The notes below the pieces were generated by a model. It saw only the letters and a list, made by a program, of their open reading frames with translations, did no database searches and was not told the origin of the DNA. DNA of 64,000 nucleotides. Source: Halobiforma lacisalsi AJ5 (GTDB lineage: Archaea; Halobacteriota; Halobacteria; Halobacteriales; Natrialbaceae). Where the stretch lies: the NCBI RefSeq assembly GCF_000226975.2, contig NZ_CP019285.1, positions 2,046,001 through 2,110,000 of the forward strand, given 5' to 3'. The position numbers and the translations under genes are program-made. Position 1 is the first letter of the stretch, and the number at the start of each line of letters is the position of its first letter. Positions 42,121 through 50,425 of the stretch are shown one piece after another.

Positions 42121-42978
42121 ATGAGCGACCTGGATCTCTCGCCGACGCAACTGGACCGATACTCGAGACACATCATCATGGACGAGGTCGGGCCGGAGGG
42201 ACAGAGCGACCTGCTCGACTCGCGCGTGCTGGTGATCGGCGCGGGCGGGCTCGGCTCGCCGATCATCCAGTACCTCGCGGCGGCCGGGGTCGGAACGATC
42301 GGCATCGCCGACGACGACGAGGTGGAACTCTCGAACCTCCAGCGGCAGGTCATCCACGACGACGACGACGTGGGACGCAAGAAAGTCGACAGCGCCGCGG
42401 AGTACGTCGAGACGATCAACCCCGACGTCGACGTCGAGAAACACGAACTCCGCGTCTCGCCCGACAACGTTGAGGACCTGATCGAGGGCTACGACTTCGT
42501 GATCGACGGCGCTGACAACTTCGAAACCCGCTATCTCGTCAACGACGCCTGTACCCTCGCCGGCGTCCCCTTCTCCCACGGCTCGATCTTCAAGTTCGAG
42601 GGCCAGATCACCACCTTCGCCGGCGGCAAGGACTCGCCGTGTTACCGCTGTATGTTCCCCGAAGCTCCGCCGGCGGGGATGGTCCCCAACTGCGCGACGG
42701 CTGGCGTGCTGGGGGTCCTCCCCGGCACCGTCGGCTGTATCCAGGCCACCGAGGCCGTGAAGTTCCTGCTCGGGAAAGGCGACCTCCTCGACGGCCGGAT
42801 GGTCTTCTACGACGCCCTGAACATGGAGTTCGACACCGTCGAGATCACCAAGAAAGACGACTGTCCGGTCTGTGGTGACGATCCCGCGATCGACTCGGTT
42901 CACGACGTCGAGTACACGGCCTCCTGTTCGATCGACGGGACGGCCAAGGAACCGGAGATCGAAGCCAGTGACGACTAA
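42121..42978 (+). CDS. ubaA: E1-like ubiquitin-activating/adenylyltransferase UbaA (MoeB/ThiF family)
   Basis: A 285-residue E1-like enzyme that adenylates the C-terminal glycine of ubiquitin-like proteins. It has QLDRYSRHIIMDEVGPEGQ (about residues 9-27), the nucleotide loop VIGAGGLGSP (about 37-46), NLQRQVIH, DGADNFETRYLVND (about 130-143) and the probable catalytic Cys in VPNCATAGVLG (about 187-197). Two CxxC pairs (CYRC about 173, CPVC about 247) bind zinc. In Haloferax UbaA serves protein sampylation, tRNA thiolation and molybdopterin synthesis. It is divergent from the beta-grasp gene and convergent with the JAMM gene. Confidence 0.93.
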   Translation: MSDLDLSPTQLDRYSRHIIMDEVGPEGQSDLLDSRVLVIGAGGLGSPIIQYLAAAGVGTIGIADDDEVELSNLQRQVIHDDDDVGRKKVDSAAEYVETINPDVDVEKHELRVSPDNVEDLIEGYDFVIDGADNFETRYLVNDACTLAGVPFSHGSIFKFEGQITTFAGGKDSPCYRCMFPEAPPAGMVPNCATAGVLGVLPGTVGCIQATEAVKFLLGKGDLLDGRMVFYDALNMEFDTVEITKKDDCPVCGDDPAIDSVHDVEYTASCSIDGTAKEPEIEASDD

Positions 42979-42993
42979 CGCGACTGACGACGA

Positions 42994-43452
42994 TTAACGA
43001 CAACTAACGGGGTCGTCACCGTCCCCTTCGCTACGGCTCGAGACCACGCGCACCCGCTCCCCCTCGAACCGCTCTTCGTCCTCGCGCCAGCGCCACGAAC
43101 CCACGAACGGGTAGCCGTCGAGCGCGACGATGACGTACGAGAAATCGGGCCAGGTCGCCCGCGCCGCGTCCGTCTCGCTGGGTTCGGCCGGCCCCGCCGG
43201 GTGGGAGTGGTAGAAGCCGGCGACCTCGAGGCCCGCCTCCTCGATCCGTTCGGTGATCTCGAACTGTTCCTCGGGATCGATCGCGTACCGGATCTCGGGG
43301 TTGTCGGCGACGTTTTCGGCCGGATAGGCGTCGGTGACGACGGTGTGGTCCGGGTCGTACTCGCCGGCGAGGATCCCACAGACTTCCCGTTCGTCGCCGT
43401 CGTAGGCCTGATAGACGATCTCGTCGTACGCCGACCGCGACAGTTCGATCAT
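42994..43452 (-). CDS. JAMM/MPN+ metalloprotease (desampylase / Mec+-like)
   Basis: A 152-residue zinc isopeptidase. The full JAMM signature is visible: Glu23 in REVCGILAGE, His82 and His84 in FYHSHPAGPAEPSETD, then Ser92 and Asp95 with the exact H-x-H-x7-S-x2-D spacing. Haloferax HvJAMM1 of this type removes SAMPs from proteins. Mycobacterial Mec+ cuts cysteine from CysO, and QbsD trims a pre-carrier to expose its diglycine. With an extended carrier tail nearby, all three roles are possible. It is convergent with ubaA, with 15 bases between the stops. Confidence 0.92.
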   Translation of the reverse strand: MIELSRSAYDEIVYQAYDGDEREVCGILAGEYDPDHTVVTDAYPAENVADNPEIRYAIDPEEQFEITERIEEAGLEVAGFYHSHPAGPAEPSETDAARATWPDFSYVIVALDGYPFVGSWRWREDEERFEGERVRVVSSRSEGDGDDPVSCR

Positions 43453-43709
43453 GCGCGTGGCTGGGGGTTGCAGCGTCTTAAGCTATCCACTCCGGATCGG
43501 CGATATCGGCCCGAACAGGTCGCGGCGAGGCCGATCATAGATAGGAGCCAGTGTTGCCGGGGCCTCAGAGTTCCCGCCCTCCCGGTATCGCGCTGAGGCG
43601 GCCGTATCGGTTACCGAAGCACCGTATTTCGTCCTGAGGGCCGTCATCGATCCGTGCAGAGGTTCCCGTAACGGGGGCGGTTTAGGACCGGCAGTGAGAA
43701 CGACCGGTG

Positions 43710-44876
43710 ATGACATCGACGCTGCTCGTCGCGGCGGTGGTCGGCCTCGGACTGGGTATCTTCCTCCAGAAGGGCCGGTTCTGTTTCGTCCACGCGTTTC
43801 GCGACCTGTTCGCGTTCAAGGACACCCGAGTTACCAAGGGCGTCCTCGTCGCGGTGGTATCGACGATGCTGGGCTGGAGCGTGCTCTACCAGCTCGGCTA
43901 CTACCAGGGGTTCTGGACCCCCGACTGGGGCCTGACGGGGCTTGTCGGCGGCTTCGTCTTCGGCGTCGGGATGACCTACGCCGGCGGCTGTGCGAGTGGG
44001 ACTCTCTATCGGGCCGGCCAGGGGTACCTCCACTTCTGGCTGACCCTGCTGTTCATGGGCGTCGGCTACGCGGCCTTCTCCGTCGCCTTTCCGACGCTCC
44101 AGTCGACGTACTTCGCGCCGTTGACGTTCGGCGAGGGCGTCACGCTCTTCGAGGCGTCCTCGCTTCCCGCGCCGCTCGTGGCGCTGCTGGCCTCGGCGCT
44201 GATCGGGCTCGCGTACGTCACCGTCGTCGGCCGCGAGGCCGGCGAGACCGGGACGGGACGCGAGCAGGCCGCGGAGTTCCGCCCGGTCGTCCTCGCGACG
44301 CCCGTCGTCGGAACCCGGCGACTCCTCGAGGGGACGCGCTCGTACGTTCGGGGCTTCCGCGAGATCGACGACCCGATAGCCGCCTCGAAGCAGCCGTGGG
44401 ACCCGCGGACGGCCGCGCTCGGGATCACCGCCGTCGCGGTCGTCTGGTTCTCGCAGGTCTCGATCGTCGGCGTCACCGGCCCCGAGGCACGCTGGACGGG
44501 CTACCTGCTCCAGCAGGTCGGCGTCGACGCGGGCTCCTACGAGTACTGGGGATCGATCCTGTTCGCGGGCGAGGGCGTCTCCGTTACCGTCGACATGATC
44601 ATGATCGCGATGGTCATCGTCGGCGCGGGGATCGCTGCCGCCTGGAGCGGCGACTTCTCCGTGCGGACGCCCAAGCTCCAGCGGCTCCCCAACGCCGTCG
44701 TCGGCGGCTTCCTGATGGGAGCGGGCTCCCGGCTCGCGCCCGGCTGTAACATCGGGAACATCTACTCGGGGATCGCCTCGCTGTCGATCCACTCGTTCAT
44801 CGCGGCCGTGGGGATCGTGCTTGGCGTCTACGTGATGACCCACTGGCTCTACCGCGAGGTCGGCTGCGCGATCTGA
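43710..44876 (+). CDS. YeeE/YedE-family sulfur-compound transporter
   Basis: A 388-residue membrane protein with about ten hydrophobic segments in two similar halves. Each half holds the conserved pore cysteine motif: AGGCASGTLYRAGQG (about residues 91-105) and APGCNIGNIYSG (about 347-358). A first Cys in QKGRFCFVHAFRD (about 20-32) is also typical. Family members import thiosulfate or deliver sulfur. ATG 43710 is chosen over GTG 43707. It lies one gene away from the sulfur-carrier / E1 / JAMM cassette, which may explain the grouping. Confidence 0.92.
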   Translation: MTSTLLVAAVVGLGLGIFLQKGRFCFVHAFRDLFAFKDTRVTKGVLVAVVSTMLGWSVLYQLGYYQGFWTPDWGLTGLVGGFVFGVGMTYAGGCASGTLYRAGQGYLHFWLTLLFMGVGYAAFSVAFPTLQSTYFAPLTFGEGVTLFEASSLPAPLVALLASALIGLAYVTVVGREAGETGTGREQAAEFRPVVLATPVVGTRRLLEGTRSYVRGFREIDDPIAASKQPWDPRTAALGITAVAVVWFSQVSIVGVTGPEARWTGYLLQQVGVDAGSYEYWGSILFAGEGVSVTVDMIMIAMVIVGAGIAAAWSGDFSVRTPKLQRLPNAVVGGFLMGAGSRLAPGCNIGNIYSGIASLSIHSFIAAVGIVLGVYVMTHWLYREVGCAI

Positions 44877-44976
44877 TCCGACGAGTCTCCCTCCCTTTCG
44901 CGCTCGAGAACTCCCGTGTTCCCACAGCCCCGGAGTTCGCCGTGAGTACAAGTGGACGAGCGACGACGACTCATTC

Positions 44977-45285
44977 ATGCCAGAACGTACGTCGCTCGAG
45001 TCGCTCACCGACACCCCACACGCGGTCGCGTTCGACGACGAGCCCCGAACCGTTCGTCTCGAACTCGAGGGGGACCAGCGGATCCCCGAACATCGACACC
45101 CGGAGTCGCACGTCCTCTTCCACGTCCTCTCGGGGACCGTCGACCTCGACCTCGACGGGGAGACCTACGACCTCGAGGCGGGCGATCTCGTCCGGTTCGA
45201 CGGCGACCGGGAGGTCTCGCCACACGCCAGGGAGGAGAGCACGGCACTGGTCGTCTTCGCGCCGAAGACCGGCTCGGACGGCTAA
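44977..45285 (+). CDS. Cupin-domain protein
   Basis: A 102-residue single cupin barrel. The metal-site pattern is only partly present: HRHPESHVLFHVLSG (about residues 39-53) gives several histidines, and the second motif has DLVRFDGDREVSPHA. Such small cupins act as isomerases, dioxygenases or sensors. The gene is 42 bases before an R2lox-like diiron protein on the same strand, so the two are likely co-transcribed. No specific function is evident. Confidence 0.82.
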   Translation: MPERTSLESLTDTPHAVAFDDEPRTVRLELEGDQRIPEHRHPESHVLFHVLSGTVDLDLDGETYDLEAGDLVRFDGDREVSPHAREESTALVVFAPKTGSDG

Positions 45286-45327
45286 CCGAGCGATACCGTT
45301 TTTCCCGGCGGCGTCGAACGCCGTCAT

Positions 45328-46215
45328 ATGCCAACGAATGACTCGACAGGGCGGATCGATCACGACCGCCGCTCGTTTCGCTACTACCGCAACGCCGTCG
45401 AACGTCACTGGGATCCCCATGGGATCGACCTCGAGGCCGACCGCGATGCGATTCGAGGGGTTCCGGAACCGGCGTTCGACGGCCTGCGCGAGACGCTCGC
45501 GCTGTTCGGCGCGGGCGAGGAGGCCGTCACCGAGGACCTTTCGCCGCTGGGAGTCGTCCTCGAGGACGTCGCCGATCAATTGTTCGTGACGACGCAACTC
45601 TACGAGGAGGCCAAACACGCGGACTTCTTCGACCGGTACTGGCGGACGGTGATCACGCCCGAGGAACGGCGGCGAGGCCTCGAGCCGACCGCTCCGATCG
45701 ACGAGCGGTGGTTCTCCGACCCGTACGAGGAACTGTTCGAGCGCAACGAGACGGCGATGGGCCGATTACTGGTCGAGGACACGCCGGAAAACCGCGCGCT
45801 CGCGTACTGTCATTACCACATGGCGATCGAGGGAATTCTCGCCCAGACGGGCTACTACGGCGTCCAGCGGAACTTCAGCGGCGAGTACGCGGACCTCCCG
45901 CGGCTGCCGGGGCTGGTCGAGGGGTTCTCCAGCATCCGGAGCGACGAGGGCCGACACGTCGGCTTCGGGATGTGGAAACTCGAGCGGCTCGTCCACGAGG
46001 CGGGCGTCGATCCCGCCCTGATCGAGGGGACGGTCGGCGAACTCGCGATGCTCGTTCAGGGAATCGTCGGTGAGTCGGTCGAGGAGGGTGCGACCGGCGT
46101 CGACGACGAGACTCTCGTCGGCTACGCCGCGGAGAAACACCGCGACCGGATGGCACAGATCGTCGACGACGGCGAGTTGCCAGACGTCGAGGAACTGGTT
46201 CGTCTCGAGGAGTAG
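45328..46215 (+). CDS. R2-like ligand-binding oxidase-type (R2lox) metalloprotein
   Basis: A 295-residue ferritin-fold protein of the ribonucleotide reductase R2 superfamily. The metal ligands can be read as a Glu near 64-65, Glu94-x-x-His97 (in YEEAKHADFF), Glu168 (in YHMAIEGILAQ) and Glu207-x-x-His210 (in SDEGRHVGFG). The layout, the short length and tyrosines around 160-163 fit R2lox. R2lox binds an Fe/Mn site and a fatty-acid-like ligand and is not a reductase subunit. No large ribonucleotide reductase subunit is nearby, which supports that reading. Its physiological reaction is not known. Confidence 0.78.
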   Translation: MPTNDSTGRIDHDRRSFRYYRNAVERHWDPHGIDLEADRDAIRGVPEPAFDGLRETLALFGAGEEAVTEDLSPLGVVLEDVADQLFVTTQLYEEAKHADFFDRYWRTVITPEERRRGLEPTAPIDERWFSDPYEELFERNETAMGRLLVEDTPENRALAYCHYHMAIEGILAQTGYYGVQRNFSGEYADLPRLPGLVEGFSSIRSDEGRHVGFGMWKLERLVHEAGVDPALIEGTVGELAMLVQGIVGESVEEGATGVDDETLVGYAAEKHRDRMAQIVDDGELPDVEELVRLEE

Positions 46216-46310
46216 CGTGGGACGTGGCTTCGAGCCTGGTTGCGGTTTCGTTATACACAAACGTGGATAAAAATACGTTCTCGAGACGGCATTGAGGGCA
46301 CAAACACGGG

Positions 46311-46319
46311 ATTTTTATC
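46311..46319 (+). promoter_or_regulatory. TATA box of purF
   Basis: The box atttttatc lies 23 bases before the ATG at 46343. This spacing favours 46343 over the next in-frame ATG at 46382 and over the upstream ATG at 46292, which precedes the box. Confidence 0.55.
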
Positions 46320-46342
46320 GGGGGAGCACGCTACGGTCGACC

Positions 46343-47854
46343 ATGACTGATGGGCGGGGCGAGACTCCCCGGCGAACAGGGATGACCGAAAAGTGCGGCG
46401 TCGTCGGCGTCTCGCTGGCCGGTCGTTCGGCGGCGCGGCCGTTGTACTACGCGCTGTACGCGCTCCAGCACCGCGGCCAGGAGTCGGCCGGCATCGTCAC
46501 CCACGACGGCTTTCAACAGCACAGCCACGTCGAGATGGGCCTCGTGGGCGACGTTTTCGGCGAGGACGACCTCGACGGACTGGCGGGGTCGGCCGGCATC
46601 GGCCACGTCCGCTACCCGACCGCGGGCTCGGTCGACTCCTCCTGTGCCCAGCCGTTCTCCGTCTCGTTCAAGAGCGGCTCGCTCGGTCTCTCGCACAACG
46701 GCAACCTCGTCAACGCCGACGAGATCCGCGAGGAACTGGCCGCCGTCGGCCACGCTTTCACCAGCGACGGCGACACCGAGGTCATCGCCCACGACCTCGC
46801 GCGCAACCTCCTCGAGGAGGACCTCGTGCGCGCGGTCAAGCGCACGATGAACCGCATCCACGGCTCGTACTCGCTGACGATCAGCCACGACGACACCGTC
46901 CTCGGCGTTCGGGATCCGCAGGGGAACCGACCGCTCTGTATCGGGAAACTCGAGGACGGCTACATCCTCGCCTCGGAGTCGGCGGCCATCGACACCCTGG
47001 ACGGGGAGCTGGTCCGTGACGTCCGGCCCGGTGAACTGATCGTCCTGGAGGAAGACGGGCAGGGGTTCGACTCCTACCAGCTAGTCGAGCGGGACCATAC
47101 GGCCCACTGTTTCTTCGAACACGTCTACTTCGCCCGCCCGGACAGCGTCATCGACGACACGCTCGTCTACGAAGCCCGCCGAAATCTCGGCCGGAAACTC
47201 TGGGCGGAAAGCGGCGTCGAGACCGACGTCGTGATGCCGGTCCCCGACTCCGGCCGGGCGTTCGCTTCGGGCTACGCCGACGCGGCCGGCGAGACGACCG
47301 CCGACGGCGAGCCCCGCGACGCCGACGACGACGGCGTCGAGTTCGCCGAGGGCCTGATGAAGAACCGCTACGTCGGGCGTACGTTCATCATGCCGACCCA
47401 GGACGAACGCGAGCGGGCGGTCCGGCTGAAGCTCAATCCTATCAAGTCCACCGTCGAGGGCAAGACGGTCACGCTGATCGACGACTCGATCGTCCGCGGC
47501 ACGACCTCGACCCAGCTCGTCAAGCTCCTGAAAGATTCCGGCGCCGAGGCGGTCCACATGCGCATCGGCGCGCCCGAGATCGCCGCGCCGTGTTATATGG
47601 GGATCGACATGGCCACTCGCGAGGAGCTGATCGCCGCGGACAAGAGCGTCGACGAGATCCGCGAGGCCATCGACGCCGACAGCCTCGCCTATCTCTCGAC
47701 CGACGCCGTCGCGGACGTGCTCGGGAAAGACCGGATCGACCTCTGTCTGGGCTGTGTGACCGGCGAATACCCCTACGATATCGATGGCGAGGAGACCGAC
47801 CGCGACGTCACCCGCCCCGACCTCGAGGCAGGTCGGACGATGGCCGACGACTGA
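46343..47854 (+). CDS. purF: Amidophosphoribosyltransferase
   Basis: A 503-residue enzyme for the first committed step of purine synthesis, converting PRPP and glutamine to phosphoribosylamine. The glutaminase cysteine is in TEKCGVVGVS, about 15 residues from the chosen start, so an N-terminal propeptide of 16 residues would be removed. QHRGQESAGI, GHVRYPTAG and SHNGNLVN follow. The phosphoribosyl site is VTLIDDSIVRGTTS (about 375-388). An Asp-rich insertion lies near residues 313-333. The last 100 residues hold cysteines (LCLGCVTGEYP) as in iron-sulfur-type PurF. The gene is single. Confidence 0.94.
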   Translation: MTDGRGETPRRTGMTEKCGVVGVSLAGRSAARPLYYALYALQHRGQESAGIVTHDGFQQHSHVEMGLVGDVFGEDDLDGLAGSAGIGHVRYPTAGSVDSSCAQPFSVSFKSGSLGLSHNGNLVNADEIREELAAVGHAFTSDGDTEVIAHDLARNLLEEDLVRAVKRTMNRIHGSYSLTISHDDTVLGVRDPQGNRPLCIGKLEDGYILASESAAIDTLDGELVRDVRPGELIVLEEDGQGFDSYQLVERDHTAHCFFEHVYFARPDSVIDDTLVYEARRNLGRKLWAESGVETDVVMPVPDSGRAFASGYADAAGETTADGEPRDADDDGVEFAEGLMKNRYVGRTFIMPTQDERERAVRLKLNPIKSTVEGKTVTLIDDSIVRGTTSTQLVKLLKDSGAEAVHMRIGAPEIAAPCYMGIDMATREELIAADKSVDEIREAIDADSLAYLSTDAVADVLGKDRIDLCLGCVTGEYPYDIDGEETDRDVTRPDLEAGRTMADD

Positions 47855-48151
47855 CGGCTGGGAGAGGGATGACCTGCCGTCCATCGACCCTCTGGGCGGG
47901 AATCTCCCAGATAGTCGAAAAGCCACGTAGGACCGCGGTTTCTAGCTCCCGGATTTGGTCGTGACGCGTCTTGTGAGACGGTGACAGAAGGAATGCGATC
48001 TGATCGATGCTGAGAACCGTATCGGCAGACTATTCGTCTGCAGTTGAAAGCAGAATCAGCAGACAGCAGTTGCGTATCGGCGTACATTTCCGGAAGGAAT
48101 GCGGGGAAAGTCCGTGCGCATTTAAGTGGAGGGGGTTCGCGAGATGCGCCG

Positions 48152-48469
48152 TCAGGACTCGCGCCACTTGTGGCCACACTCGACGCAGGTTAACAGCCGA
48201 ACCTCGTAGGAACCGCCCGGTTTCGGCATCATCTCGGAGTAGGCCTGGTCGCTGTCGCAGTCGTCCGCTGGACAGGGCTCCTGCATCGTCTCAGTGGAGC
48301 CCTGGGTCGTGTCGGCCACGGCAGGTGCCCCGTCGTCTTGCTGCCCCTCCCGGATCGCCATCGCCGCTTCCGCGTTCGATTCCCGCGGGTCCTCGTTCTC
48401 ACAGGAGCGACACACCCACGTGTCGCCTTCCGTGTGCATTATCGAACCACACTCGTCGCAAAATTGCAT
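48152..48469 (-). CDS. tfs: Transcription elongation factor TFS
   Basis: A 105-residue archaeal TFIIS-like factor that stimulates RNA cleavage by stalled RNA polymerase. It has an N-terminal zinc ribbon (FCDECGSIM and CRSC, about residues 4-23) and a C-terminal ribbon (CPADDC and CVECGHKWRE, about 66-104). The usual acidic DE loop of the C-terminal ribbon is not clearly present: the region reads SDQAYSEMMPKPGG, without the common R-x-DE. A minus-strand TATA-like attaaaaacc lies at 48501-48510. Confidence 0.9.
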   Translation of the reverse strand: MQFCDECGSIMHTEGDTWVCRSCENEDPRESNAEAAMAIREGQQDDGAPAVADTTQGSTETMQEPCPADDCDSDQAYSEMMPKPGGSYEVRLLTCVECGHKWRES

Positions 48470-48951
48470 CGTAACTCAATCTACGCACGTGGCAGATATA
48501 GGTTTTTAATTCAACTACGTTCGGGAATCAAACGTATCGTCAAACGGTAAAATATACCGCAGTACAGCGATTCGACGGAGCCGTCAAAACACAAACCGAC
48601 GAGGAACTCGAGGGGATCATCGGCGAGAGGACCAACAATCTGCATTTTGAGACGACAAACGGAAATAGTACGATCATCGATCGAGTCCGCTACGGAAGCG
48701 CAATCGGGTCGAGCAATCGTCTCCGGCCGACTCGTATCGATCGACGTCGCTCTTGTATCGACTGGCGGAAGCGCACCTCAACGAGACGTAACCGGCCCCG
48801 AATTAGTGGGCTGAAGCGCGGAAATACGGGAGAACGACGATGATTGTTCCGGGTTGTTCGAACCGGCTCCGCTGTACTACAGGAGAGCGATACGACTCGA
48901 TCCGTTGAGTCCAGTCGGTCCGTTTTTTACTGGCCCCGTAGAACGTCCGCT
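48470..48951. other. Long AT-richer gap with a possible decayed reading frame
   Basis: The gap holds the TFS promoter (48501-48510) and a TATA-like cgttttttac at 48921-48930 for the next gene. The plus-strand frame 48502-48842 is open. Its first 70 codons look protein-like (for example TDEELEGIIGERTNN near 48589-48633), but it has no start codon and the second half turns arginine-rich. It may be the remains of a gene. Confidence 0.35.
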
Positions 48952-49095
48952 ATGGACGTAAACGAGTTTCTCGAGGGCGAATCGCTCACGGGCCGACAGG
49001 CGATACTCATCTTCTTCGGGTTCCTCATCCTGATCGTCATCGCTGGCCTCATATTGATCACGTTTAGCGATTTCTTCCAGCAACTGGTCACGTGA
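48952..49095 (+). CDS. 47-residue single-helix membrane protein
   Basis: A small protein with a charged, soluble N-terminus (MDVNEFLEGESLTGRQ) followed by one strongly hydrophobic helix (about residues 17-37) and a short polar end. The ATG at 48952 lies 21 bases after the T-rich box cgttttttac, which fixes the start and excludes the longer frame from 48844. The function is unknown. It is not in an operon with either neighbour. Confidence 0.68.
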   Translation: MDVNEFLEGESLTGRQAILIFFGFLILIVIAGLILITFSDFFQQLVT

Positions 49096-49266
49096 GGTAT
49101 CGGGACGAACCGAACGGAAGCGGAGTTCGAGCGGCCGGGTCTCGAGCGTCGACCGCTCATACTACCGGATAGCAGTCAATACGAAGTCGGTCGCGAATTC
49201 GTGGCCGTTCCGACGTGAAACGGCTGCACGTATGCGACCGGGTTTAGGTAGTTCTGTCCGGCAGTA

Positions 49267-49830
49267 TCAGTAGACGACGTGCAACAGGACGTAGACGACG
49301 ATCCCCAGGCTGAACGAGATCAGCCACAGGCTGGCGGCGATCCGGCCGAACCGGGCGTGGGCGGTCCGGGGCAGTTCCTCGATCGGGTACGCGAACCCGA
49401 GCAACAGCGCGTAGTAGAGGAACGGGATACAGACGACCGCGAGGAGGATGTGGATCGCCAGCACCGGCAGGTAGACGTACAGGTAGACGCTTTCCGGCCC
49501 CGGGAACGGCTGGGGGCCGCCCGTGGCCACGAGCCGGTAGAGATAGAGGGCGAGAAACGCCGCGAACAGCCCGAACGAGGTGATCATCGCGGCACGATGT
49601 CTGTCGACGTTTCCGCGACGGATCGCGCGCCAGCCGGCCGTGATCGTCCCGATCGCGGTCGCGCTGATGACGACGTTGACGTGGGGGATCAGATCGAGGA
49701 TCCACTCGGGGGCCGTCGGGACGGCCGACTGGGGGATCCGGCCGCCGGCGGCCGCGAAGACGACCGTCAGCGAAACGACGCTCAGGACGGCGGCGAGCGA
49801 CCGAACGCGCTCTCGAGGCACGTACTCCAT
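49267..49830 (-). CDS. DUF420 membrane protein
   Basis: A 187-residue protein with five hydrophobic segments, typical of DUF420. Histidines inside the membrane region (LIPHVNVVIS, DRHRAAMIT, LAIHILLAVV and LLHVVY) are at the family's usual places and could bind haem or metal. Relatives include CtaM-like factors linked to haem-copper oxidases. No oxidase gene is in the window. Its role in respiration is therefore only a family-based suggestion. Confidence 0.88.
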   Translation of the reverse strand: MEYVPRERVRSLAAVLSVVSLTVVFAAAGGRIPQSAVPTAPEWILDLIPHVNVVISATAIGTITAGWRAIRRGNVDRHRAAMITSFGLFAAFLALYLYRLVATGGPQPFPGPESVYLYVYLPVLAIHILLAVVCIPFLYYALLLGFAYPIEELPRTAHARFGRIAASLWLISFSLGIVVYVLLHVVY

Positions 49831-50201
49831 ACGTCGACCTTCGACCGATAGCGGAAAGCCGTTTCTGTCCCGGTCGACGCGTCTCGAGGTTTCGTGAACC
49901 GACCGCCACGTCCTCGCGTCTCCGGAGATGGGGGCGGTCGCGGCGTTCGTCGGTCTCGAGACGACGGGACGGTCAGCCGGACTGGTCGCTACCGGCAGCC
50001 CCGGTCGGAGTCAGTCGACGGGAGCTACCGCTGTCCGGCGTAGTTCTCGGAAGGAATTGTGCGTGGGTGATTTCCACGAAGGGAAATCACCTGCATCGTG
50101 TCGCTCGGCGGTGAACTGCATCACGGGCGAGCCCGTGGCAGCCGCGGGACGGGAGGCCCCGCGCTCGCCTCACGTTTCGCGGCGTCATGCCGCGCATGCG
50201 A
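49831..50201. other. Intergenic region next to tRNA-Leu with two compact hairpins
   Basis: I see no gene in these 371 bases. The right half holds two hairpins: gtgatttcc / ggaaatcac at 50067-50090 and cacggg / cccgtg at 50114-50129. Both are discussed below as a possible mobile-element remnant. Confidence 0.5.
50067..50129. repeat. Paired hairpins, possible IS200/IS605-type end relic
   Basis: Two perfect stems (9 bp with a 6-base loop, then 6 bp with a 4-base loop) lie 24 bases apart and 73 bases from a tRNA gene. The second, cacgggcgagcccgtg, resembles the hairpin I recall at the right ends of haloarchaeal IS1341/TnpB elements. No transposase or TnpB frame is left, so the call is tentative. 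Confidence 0.3.
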
Positions 50202-50286
<85 letters not shown>

Positions 50287-50425
50287 TCGCAGTCTCTTTC
50301 TTTTCCGCACTCAATCGTATCCAGCGTGATTATAAAAGACCTTTCTTTTCGGTCGATGCCTGCGGCGAGGTCACACGGAACGGGTGGAGCGGAGAGTTGA
50401 AATGGCGCAGTTGCCAAACTGTACC

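Noticed and set aside
45328-46215. Class I ribonucleotide reductase small subunit
   Set aside because: The protein is short, there is no large-subunit gene nearby, and residue layout fits R2lox better.
47980-48120. Possible RNase P RNA (strings acagaa and ggaaagtcc)
   Set aside because: The order of the two conserved strings is reversed from RNase P RNA, the gap is under 300 bases, and no P1 or P4 pairing can be built.
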